Of a DNA stretch of 64,000 nt, positions 41,514 to 48,659 are shown piece by piece. The stretch's first letter is position 1, and each line of letters opens with the position of its first letter. Made by a program: the position numbers and the translations under genes. Below the pieces are notes generated by a model. That model was given only the letters and a program-made list of their open reading frames with translations. It had not been told where the DNA came from and ran no database searches. This DNA is from Actimicrobium antarcticum (GTDB taxonomy: Bacteria > Pseudomonadota > Gammaproteobacteria > Burkholderiales > Burkholderiaceae_D), in contig NZ_BAAAZE010000010.1 of assembly GCF_039536745.1 (NCBI RefSeq), positions 196,302-260,301 on the forward strand. The letters are read 5' to 3'.

Positions 41514-42536
41514 TCAACGCATCGTCATTCCATCCATCGCTGCCAGCAACAATGCGGGGTCACCGAGCGCCAGTCGTTTCGAGTCCGACAGCGTCTGGCG
41601 AAAGTGGCGCGCACCGGGCAATCCGGCCATCAATCCGAGCATGTGCCGGGTGATGCTGTTGAGGCGCAGGCCGCCTTTGGTGTCGCCGGCTCTGACGCTC
41701 AGCAGCTGGCTACGGATGTACGGCAGCATCGCCTCCAGCACCTCTGCCCGGGACCGCGGATCGCCAGCCTCGTCGTAGTAGCGCGCATCGAAGCCGGCCA
41801 TCAGATACGGGTTGTGATACGCCTCACGACCCAGCATGACACCATCGACATGCTGCAGATGCAGGTCAATCTCGGCTTCGGTCTTGATGCCACCGTTGAT
41901 GATGATTTCGAGCTCCGGAAATTCGCGCTTGAGCTGATAGACCGCGTCGTAGCGCAGTGGCGGTATCTCGCGATTCTCCTTGGGGCTGAGCCCTTTCAGG
42001 ATCGCATTGCGGGCATGCACGATGAAGGTCGTGCAGCCGGCATCGGCCACCGTGCCGACAAAGTCGCGCATGAATTCGTACGATTCGTTCTTGTCGATAC
42101 CGATGCGATGCTTGACCGTGACGTCGATGGACACCGCATCACGCATCGCCTTGACGCAATCGGCGACCAACTGCGGCTCGGCCATCAGGCAAGCGCCGAA
42201 TGCACCCTTCTGAACCCGCTCGGAAGGGCAACCGCAATTGAGGTTGATTTCATCGTAGCCCCATTGCTGACCGAGGCGTGCGCTGTGCGCCAGATCGGCA
42301 GGATCGCTGCCGCCGAGTTGCAATGCGACCGGATGTTCTTCGTCACTGAAATCAAGGTGACGCGCAACATCGCCATGGACCAGCGCGCCGGTGGTCACCA
42401 TCTCCGTGTAGAGCCAGCTATGCCGGGAAATTGCTCTGTGAAAGACCCGACAGTGGCGATCCGTCCAGTCCATCATGGGTGCAATCGAAATGCGGCGCGC
42501 ACCTGGCGCAAGCTTGTTTTTTGGTGAGGGATTCAT
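41514..42536 (-). CDS. dusA: tRNA-dihydrouridine synthase A
   Basis: FMN enzyme of 340 residues that reduces uridines in the tRNA D-loop. Opening SIAPMMDWTDRHCRVFHRAISRH, the catalytic-cysteine stretch NLNCGCPSERVQKGAFGACLM, EVTVKHRIGID-like VKHRIGIDKNESY, and IIINGGIKT are all present. The ATG at 42536 gives the normal length; the ORF reaches 42662 without a start that fits. Divergent from the aminotransferase gene. Confidence 0.95.
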   Translation of the reverse strand: MNPSPKNKLAPGARRISIAPMMDWTDRHCRVFHRAISRHSWLYTEMVTTGALVHGDVARHLDFSDEEHPVALQLGGSDPADLAHSARLGQQWGYDEINLNCGCPSERVQKGAFGACLMAEPQLVADCVKAMRDAVSIDVTVKHRIGIDKNESYEFMRDFVGTVADAGCTTFIVHARNAILKGLSPKENREIPPLRYDAVYQLKREFPELEIIINGGIKTEAEIDLHLQHVDGVMLGREAYHNPYLMAGFDARYYDEAGDPRSRAEVLEAMLPYIRSQLLSVRAGDTKGGLRLNSITRHMLGLMAGLPGARHFRQTLSDSKRLALGDPALLLAAMDGMTMR

Positions 42537-42696
42537 TCGTATTGGAAATTCCGCAAAGCGTGTCGAGACCGGCGCGATTATACGGGAGCGCCTCTGTGGT
42601 ATCAGCACAGCATCGCCTTCACCCCAGAAAACGGCGCCGGTGCCCGGCAAAGGGTTTAACATCGGGAATTACCTCATCACCCACGGACCTGCTGCC

Positions 42697-44040
42697 ATGC
42701 TCAATACCGATCATTTCTGGATGCCGTTTACTGCCAACCGCCAGTTCAAATCAAAACCACGGATGCTGGTCGCCGCCTCCGGCATGCATTACACCACCGA
42801 CGACGGCCGCCAGATTCTGGACGGCACGGCGGGTTTATGGTGCAGCAACGCCGGCCACTGCCATCCCAAAATCACCGAAGCGATCCGCCACCAGGCCGGC
42901 AAAATGGACTTTGCGCCGGTGTTCCAGATGGGCCATCCGCAAGCCTTCGAGGCCGCCAGCGCGCTGGTCTCGCTGGCGCCCGAAGGCTTGAACCGGGTGT
43001 TCTTTTGCAATGATGGTTCGGAAGCCGTCGACTCGGCGCTGAAGATTGCGCTGGCCTACCACCGGGTACGTGGCGATGGCATGCGGCATCGTCTGATCGG
43101 CCGGGAAAGGGCCTATCACGGTGTGGGTTTTGGCGGGATTGCGGTCGGCGGGATTGCCGGTAACCGCAAGCACTTCGGTCCGGCCCTGCCCGGCGTCGAC
43201 CATTTGCGCCATCCGCTGAACATCGCCAAAAATGCGTTTTCGAAAGGCTTGCCGGAACACGGTGCCGAGATGGCCGATGAACTCGAACAGCGCTTGCTGG
43301 CATTGCACGACCCGGCCACCGTGGCCGCCGTGATCGTCGAACCGCTGCAGGGATCGACCGGCGTGATCCTGCCACCCAAAGGCTATCTGCAAAAGATCCG
43401 CGCCATCTGCGACAAGTACGGCATCCTGCTGATCTTCGATGAAGTCATCACCGGTTTCGGGCGACTCGGCACGCCCTTCGGCGCCGACTATTTCGGTGTC
43501 GTGCCGGACATGATCGTTTGCGCCAAGGGGCTGACGAACGCCACCGTACCGATGGGTGCGGCCATCGTGCGACAGGATATCCATGACACCTTCATGAGCA
43601 TGGCGCCCGAGAACACGATCGAGTTCTTCCATGGCTACACCTACACCGGTCACCCGCTGGCCTCCGCTGCTGCGGTCGCCACCATCGATGTCTACAAGAG
43701 CGAACACCTGTTCGAGCGCGCTGCCGCCATGGCACCGTATTTCGAACAGGCGGCACACAGCTTGCGCGGGCTGCCTTACGTCAAGGACATCCGCAACCTC
43801 GGACTGGTGTGCGGCATCGAACTCGACGGTGTTCCCGGCAAACCGGGCATGCGCGCTTTCGATGTGTTCCTGAAAGCCTTCTGGGAAAAAGGCGTGCTGA
43901 TTCGTACGACCGGTGACATCATTGCGTTGTCACCACCGCTGATCATCGAGAAGTCACAGATCGACCAGTTGTTCGGTGCGATCGGCGACATCCTGAAGAC
44001 TCAGAAAACCGTGCCGGATGTCGAAGAGGCGATGGCCTGA
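42697..44040 (+). CDS. Class III aminotransferase (omega-amino acid:pyruvate type)
   Basis: 447 residues from ATG 42697. The fold-type I sequence begins FWMPFTANRQFKSKPRMLVAASG and has GTAGLWCSNAGHCHPKI, DGSEAVDSALKIALAYHR, LLIFDEVITGFGRLG and the PLP lysine region CAKGLTNATVPMGAAIV. Best fit is beta-alanine/omega-amino acid:pyruvate transaminase, though the exact amine donor is not fixed by these motifs. Its last 40 bases overlap the 3' end of the convergent EamA gene. Confidence 0.93.
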   Translation: MLNTDHFWMPFTANRQFKSKPRMLVAASGMHYTTDDGRQILDGTAGLWCSNAGHCHPKITEAIRHQAGKMDFAPVFQMGHPQAFEAASALVSLAPEGLNRVFFCNDGSEAVDSALKIALAYHRVRGDGMRHRLIGRERAYHGVGFGGIAVGGIAGNRKHFGPALPGVDHLRHPLNIAKNAFSKGLPEHGAEMADELEQRLLALHDPATVAAVIVEPLQGSTGVILPPKGYLQKIRAICDKYGILLIFDEVITGFGRLGTPFGADYFGVVPDMIVCAKGLTNATVPMGAAIVRQDIHDTFMSMAPENTIEFFHGYTYTGHPLASAAAVATIDVYKSEHLFERAAAMAPYFEQAAHSLRGLPYVKDIRNLGLVCGIELDGVPGKPGMRAFDVFLKAFWEKGVLIRTTGDIIALSPPLIIEKSQIDQLFGAIGDILKTQKTVPDVEEAMA

Positions 44041-44951
44041 GGCGCTGAATCCGGCGCCGGCGCAATAGCACCAGAAACGGGCCGGCGCATCGCGACCAGC
44101 TCGTTGAAAACCAGGGCGGCGAGCACCAGCGTGCCGCCTGCCAGCGTTTCGGCCGGCGGTACTTCACCCGCGCCTAGCCAGGCCCAGACCGGCCCAAGCA
44201 ACACTTCAATCAATGCCAGCAGCGAGATTTCCGGTGCCGACAACGATCGCGATGCGGTGACCACCAGCATGCAGGGCAAGCCAAGCTGAAAAAAACCCAG
44301 CGCAATCAGGATCGCGACATCATGCGCCGAGACCTGCAATGGCCAGCAAAACGGCAACATGGCGAGTGCCGACAACAGGGCACCAACCAGCACCGACGGG
44401 ATCAGATCGATCCGGGCACCCGCCTTTTTCAAGACAATAACGTTCACTGAGGACGCCAGCGGCGCACCGAGTGCAATGCCCATGCCCAGTAACTGCGGAC
44501 CGCCAAGCTGCGACATGCCTTGTGCAAACATCCAGACGATGCCGGCGCATGCCACGGCAATGGCAAGCCAGGTACGCGGAACGATCACCTGCTTGAGGAA
44601 TATCCACGCCAGAAACGCTGTCAGCAGCGGCGCAATGCTCAACACGATCAGCGTATTGGCGACCGTCGTCATGGTCAGCGCAATCATGAAGCAGCAAAAC
44701 ATGACCGCCCACATCGCACCCGAGACCGTGCCGGTCCATCCGAGCGCCTGCACGCTGGCCAGCGCCTTGCCGCGCTTTTGCCACATCAGCGTCGCGGTGA
44801 CAAACACGGCCGCAAACAGGCTGCGCCAGAACGTCACCTCGAATCCGCGTGCGGACTCCAGCTGGCGTGTCATCACGCCAGCACTGCTCCAGAGGATGGC
44901 AGCAATAATCATCAGCACGACAGCGCGTTGATGGGAGACAAATCGTGACAT
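44001..44951 (-). CDS. EamA/DMT-family transporter
   Basis: 316 residues from ATG 44951, which has GGAG six bases upstream; the ATG at 44963 has none. About ten hydrophobic helices in two EamA repeats (AVVLMIIAAILWSSAGVMTR; LGMGIALGAPLASSVNVIVLKK) end in a Pro/Ala/Ser-rich tail. The typA terminator ends only some 14 bp upstream of the start, so expression may depend on read-through. Overlaps the aminotransferase gene tail to tail by 40 bp. Confidence 0.9.
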   Translation of the reverse strand: MSRFVSHQRAVVLMIIAAILWSSAGVMTRQLESARGFEVTFWRSLFAAVFVTATLMWQKRGKALASVQALGWTGTVSGAMWAVMFCCFMIALTMTTVANTLIVLSIAPLLTAFLAWIFLKQVIVPRTWLAIAVACAGIVWMFAQGMSQLGGPQLLGMGIALGAPLASSVNVIVLKKAGARIDLIPSVLVGALLSALAMLPFCWPLQVSAHDVAILIALGFFQLGLPCMLVVTASRSLSAPEISLLALIEVLLGPVWAWLGAGEVPPAETLAGGTLVLAALVFNELVAMRRPVSGAIAPAPDSAPQAIASSTSGTVF

Positions 44952-44964
44952 GGACAACTCCATG

Positions 44965-45019
44965 AAAAAACCCGCCGACTTCAGGCTGACAGTGACGGCA
45001 GCGAGAACCCGGCGGGTTT
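44965..45019 (-). terminator. Intrinsic terminator after typA
   Basis: On minus, AAACCCGCCG (45019-45010) pairs with CGGCGGGTTT (44977-44968) and is followed by a run of six T down to 44965. The loop is 32 bases. It sits 48 bp past the typA stop and directly before the EamA start codon, so it may also act as a regulated barrier for that gene. Confidence 0.8.
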
Positions 45020-45067
45020 CAAGATAACGGCCGGGGGTGGATAGACCCTCCCCGTGATCAACGCAAA

Positions 45068-46900
45068 TTACGCGTCGCGCGATGCTTTCTTGCGATCCGC
45101 TTCTTTCAGATAACGCTTGCGCAGGCGAATGCTCTTAGGCGTGATTTCGACCAGCTCGTCATCGTCAATGAATTCAACCGCATATTCCAGCGACATCTGG
45201 ATTGGCGGAACCAGACGCACCGCTTCATCGGTACCCGACGAACGCACGTTGGTCAATTGCTTGCCCTTGATCGGATTGACGACCAGATCGTTGTCACGTG
45301 AGTGAATACCGATGATCATGCCTTCGTACACTGGATCGTTGTGCACCACGAACATGCGGCCGCGATCCTGCAGTTTCCAGAGCGCGTAAGCAACGGCAGC
45401 GCCATCATCCTGCGACACCAGCACGCCGTTACGACGGGAAGCCATTTCGCCACGGGTGTTATCGACCGGTGCGTATTCGTCAAAAATGTGGCTCATCAGG
45501 CCGGTACCGCGGGTCAGGGTCATGAACTCGCCCTGGAAACCGATCAGGCCACGGGCCGGGATACGGTACTCAAGACGGACACGGCCTTTGCCATCGGATT
45601 CCATGTTTTGCAGATCGCCGCGACGACGACCCAGCTCTTCCATGACGCCGCCCTGGTTGACTTCTTCGACATCGACCGACAACAATTCAAACGGCTCATG
45701 GCGCACGCCATCAACCATCTTGAACACCACGCGAGGACGCGATACTGCCAGCTCGAAACCTTCGCGACGCATGTTTTCGATCAGGATAGTCAGGTGCAAT
45801 TCCCCGCGGCCCGAGACTTCAAAAATCGTATCGTCGTCGGTAGGCGCAACGCGCAATGCCACGTTGGCTTTCAGTTCGCGGTCCAGACGCTCACGCAACT
45901 GACGGCTGGTGACAAACTTGCCTTCACGGCCAGCCAGTGGCGAGTTGTTGACCATGAAGTTCATGGTCAATGTTGGCTCGTCAACGGTCAGCATCGGCAG
46001 CGCATCCGGCATCTCGGGAGCACATACCGTGGTTCCGATACCGAGTTCGTCGATACCGTTGATCAGCACGATGTCGCCGGCGACCGCTTCATCGACCAGC
46101 ACGCGATCCAGGCCCTTGAAGTTCAGGACCTGATTGACGCGGGCCTTGCGTGGCACACCGTCCGGACCGTCCATGATGATGACGTCTTGCAGACCGCGCA
46201 CGCGACCACGGGTGATACGGCCAATGCCGATCTTGCCGACGTACGACGAATAATCGAGGGAAGAAATTTGCAGCTGCAGCGGACCGTCCTGGTCATCTTC
46301 GCGCGCTGGAACGTGGCGCAGGATGGCGTCGAACAGTGGCTTCATGTCGCCATCGCGCACGGTCGAGTCGAGACTCGAATAACCGTTCAGTGCCGAAGCG
46401 AACACAACCGGGAAGTCAAGTTGCTCTTCGGTCGCGCCGAGCTTGTCGAACAGTTCGAACGTGGCGTTGATGGCCCATTCAGGACGTGCACCCGGACGAT
46501 CGATCTTGTTGACGACAACGATAGGCTTCAGGCCCAGCGCCAGTGCCTTGCGAGTCACGAAGCGGGTTTGCGGCATCGGACCTTCCTGTGCATCGACGAG
46601 CAGCAAAACGCTGTCGACCATCGACAGGACGCGCTCGACTTCGCCGCCGAAGTCGGCATGGCCCGGGGTGTCTACGATGTTGATATGCGTGCCTTCATAC
46701 TCGACGGCGCAATTTTTCGAGAGAATCGTGATACCACGTTCTTTTTCGAGGTCATTGGAGTCCATCACGCGTGCATCGACTTGCTGGTTATCGCGGAAGG
46801 TACCCGACTGACGCAGCAACTTGTCAACGAGGGTGGTTTTGCCATGGTCAACGTGAGCGATGATGGCGATGTTACGGATGGCGCGTTTTGTATTTGACAT
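45068..46900 (-). CDS. typA: Ribosome-associated GTPase TypA/BipA
   Basis: 610 residues, a translation-factor GTPase that binds the ribosome under stress and in cold. G1 IAHVDHGKTTLVDKLL, switch ERGITILSKN, G3 DTPGHADFGGEVER, NKID (VVVNKIDRPGARP), then the EF-G-like domains including VLVSQDDGAAVAYALWKLQDRGRMFV, which marks the BipA C-terminus. Its upstream region carries an 11-bp tandem repeat. Antisense ORFs of up to 531 codons across it are shadows. Confidence 0.98.
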   Translation of the reverse strand: MSNTKRAIRNIAIIAHVDHGKTTLVDKLLRQSGTFRDNQQVDARVMDSNDLEKERGITILSKNCAVEYEGTHINIVDTPGHADFGGEVERVLSMVDSVLLLVDAQEGPMPQTRFVTRKALALGLKPIVVVNKIDRPGARPEWAINATFELFDKLGATEEQLDFPVVFASALNGYSSLDSTVRDGDMKPLFDAILRHVPAREDDQDGPLQLQISSLDYSSYVGKIGIGRITRGRVRGLQDVIIMDGPDGVPRKARVNQVLNFKGLDRVLVDEAVAGDIVLINGIDELGIGTTVCAPEMPDALPMLTVDEPTLTMNFMVNNSPLAGREGKFVTSRQLRERLDRELKANVALRVAPTDDDTIFEVSGRGELHLTILIENMRREGFELAVSRPRVVFKMVDGVRHEPFELLSVDVEEVNQGGVMEELGRRRGDLQNMESDGKGRVRLEYRIPARGLIGFQGEFMTLTRGTGLMSHIFDEYAPVDNTRGEMASRRNGVLVSQDDGAAVAYALWKLQDRGRMFVVHNDPVYEGMIIGIHSRDNDLVVNPIKGKQLTNVRSSGTDEAVRLVPPIQMSLEYAVEFIDDDELVEITPKSIRLRKRYLKEADRKKASRDA

Positions 46901-46943
46901 GATCTTTTCGGGCTGAATTCTTGCGTGGTTCGTTCTTGCGTAG

Positions 46944-46976
46944 TGCTCGGTTCATGCTCGGTTCGTGCTTGCTTTG
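46944..46976. repeat. 11-bp tandem repeat in the typA leader
   Basis: TGCTCGGTTCA (46944-46954), TGCTCGGTTCG (46955-46965) and TGCTTGCTTTG (46966-46976), the last one diverged. It lies 44 bp upstream of the typA ATG, probably in its mRNA leader or promoter. Confidence 0.75.
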
Positions 46977-47062
46977 TGCCGGCTTCGAGCTTGAAGCGTC
47001 AAGAAATGAGTGTGTAATTTCAAAAGCCGTGCATTCTAACATGCTGCGTTGCACGAAATCGT

Positions 47063-47087
47063 AAAACGCCGTGTCTTTTCAACGGCG
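47063..47087 (-). terminator. Possible terminator after truB
   Basis: On minus, CGCCGT (47087-47082) and ACGGCG (47072-47067) form a stem with a nine-base loop, followed by TTTT (47066-47063). The T run is short, so efficiency is doubtful. It starts 22 bases past the truB stop. Confidence 0.55.
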
Positions 47088-47109
47088 ATCCGATCAGATT
47101 CGGGCAGAT

Positions 47110-48045
47110 TTATTTTGCTGCGGTAGAAACCAGGCGTTCTGGTGCAACGACACCAAACTCCTGCATCTGGCCGGTGCCGAGCAGGCAATCGTCGCTGGCC
47201 CGATAAACCCGCACCCGGCCAGTGGTGGCAGGCAGCGCGACATCTTCCTTGCCGAGTGAAATCCGCTGGCCATGCAGAAAGCGTCGTGCCAATTCATCGG
47301 TCAATGCCAGCACCGGAAAACTGTCCAGCAACGCATCAACCGGATCGAGCATGGTGCCGCGCTCTTCTTCGGCGACCGCCGCCAGTTGCTCCAGCGTGAC
47401 CGCGTCGGCCAGCAACAAGGTACCGACCTGCGTACGACGCAATGCCTTCAGATGCGCGCCGCAACCGAGCGCCGCACCGATGTCTTCGCCCAGCACACGG
47501 ATATAGGTCCCCTTGCTGCAGCGCACCCGCAAGGTCAGAAATGGCGAGTCGAAATCGACGAACTCCAGCAAATGAATCACCACCGGGCGCGCCTCGCGTT
47601 CCAGCGTGATGCCGGCGCGGGCATATTCGTACAGCGGCTTGCCGTCGCGCTTGAGCGCCGAATACATCGGCGGCACCTGGTCGATCGGTCCGCGAAATTG
47701 CGCCAGGACTTCGTCGATGCGAGCCCGTGAGACATCCACTGGCAGTGTTTCGAGGATCACGCCTTCGGTGTCGCCGGTGTCGGTGCGCAGGCCCAGATGG
47801 ATCACGGTTTCGTAGGTCTTGTCGGCCTCCAGCAAATCCTGCGCGAACTTGGTCGCTTCGCCAAAACACAGCGGCAGCAAACCAGTTGCAAAAGGATCGA
47901 GCGTACCGGTGTGCCCGGCCTTTTCGGCATTGAACAGGCGCTTGGCCTTGATCAGAACGTCATTGCTGGAATGGCCGGCGGCCTTGTCGAGCAACAGCAC
48001 GCCGTGGACGGGAACACGTTTTTTCCGTGGGGGGAAAGTGGCCAT
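47110..48045 (-). CDS. truB: tRNA pseudouridine-55 synthase
   Basis: 311 residues; forms pseudouridine 55 in the T-loop of tRNAs. The TruB core VLLLDKAAGHSSNDVLIKAKRLF, the catalytic aspartate in GHTGTLDPFATGLLPLCFGEATKF, and the KRDGKPLYEYAR and RCSKGTYIRVLGEDIGAAL regions are clear; a short PUA-like end follows. It lies 42 bp after rbfA in the operon that starts at rimP. Confidence 0.97.
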   Translation of the reverse strand: MATFPPRKKRVPVHGVLLLDKAAGHSSNDVLIKAKRLFNAEKAGHTGTLDPFATGLLPLCFGEATKFAQDLLEADKTYETVIHLGLRTDTGDTEGVILETLPVDVSRARIDEVLAQFRGPIDQVPPMYSALKRDGKPLYEYARAGITLEREARPVVIHLLEFVDFDSPFLTLRVRCSKGTYIRVLGEDIGAALGCGAHLKALRRTQVGTLLLADAVTLEQLAAVAEEERGTMLDPVDALLDSFPVLALTDELARRFLHGQRISLGKEDVALPATTGRVRVYRASDDCLLGTGQMQEFGVVAPERLVSTAAK

Positions 48046-48087
48046 GAAATTCTAATGAGTGGTGTGATCAGGTAACGAAAACCCGGC

Positions 48088-48477
48088 TCAGGCCTGGTCG
48101 TCGTCCTTGGAGCGCGTTGCATTCGCTTCATCGATCAGCTTCGACAATTCGATGCCGCGTGCTGTCGACGTATCGTGCACGAAATGCAGTTGCGGCAAGG
48201 TATGGACATGCAACCGACGGCCAAGCTGGCCGCGTATGTAACCGGATGCCTGCTGCAAGCCGGCTACCGTGTTCTTGATGGTCTCGGCCTCGTCACTGAG
48301 CATCGTGAAAAACACCTTGGCATGCGCGTAATCGGGCGTGAGTTGCACCTCGGTGACGGTGATCATGCCGACGCGCGGGTCTTTCAGTTCATAGGCCACG
48401 ATCTCGGCGAGGTCGCGCTGGATCTGGTCGGCCACGCGGATGCCGCGGACGGGAATGGTTTTACTGTGCTTTGCCAT
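48088..48477 (-). CDS. rbfA: 30S ribosome-binding factor A
   Basis: 129 residues (KH-like fold) that helps mature the 5' end of 16S rRNA and supports growth in the cold. Shows RVADQIQRDLAEIVAYELKDPRVGMITVTEVQLTPDYAHAKVFFT and RGQLGRRLHVHTLPQLHFVHDTS. Between infB and truB as in other proteobacteria. It is preceded by a 182-bp gap that holds a long nested hairpin, which is unusual here. Confidence 0.96.
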   Translation of the reverse strand: MAKHSKTIPVRGIRVADQIQRDLAEIVAYELKDPRVGMITVTEVQLTPDYAHAKVFFTMLSDEAETIKNTVAGLQQASGYIRGQLGRRLHVHTLPQLHFVHDTSTARGIELSKLIDEANATRSKDDDQA

Positions 48478-48563
48478 GATGGGGGACTTTAAAAATACGA
48501 CGCAATGGTGAGGCCGGAAGCCGGTTCACTGCTACGCCGGAAATGCGAATGGGGTGCTCCAAA

Positions 48564-48645
48564 TAGTACAGGCCTGGGTACCTGTGCGATGCCCCACCCT
48601 TGCAGGTCGGACATCGCACAGCCACGCAGGCCTGTGCTGGTACTA
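48564..48645 (-). other. Long nested hairpin between infB and rbfA
   Basis: Three nested perfect arm pairs: TAGTAC (48564-48569) with GTACTA (48640-48645), AGGCCTG (48570-48576) with CAGGCCT (48627-48633), and CTGTGCGATG (48582-48591) with CATCGCACAG (48612-48621). The central loop is 20 bases. No T run follows on the minus strand, so it does not look like an intrinsic terminator. It lies 15 bases past the infB stop. Confidence 0.75.
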
Positions 48646-48659
48646 GCGTTGCAGCCGGA

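Noticed and set aside
45302..46897. 531-codon plus-strand ORF opposite typA
   Set aside because: Antisense shadow; typA has all GTPase motifs.
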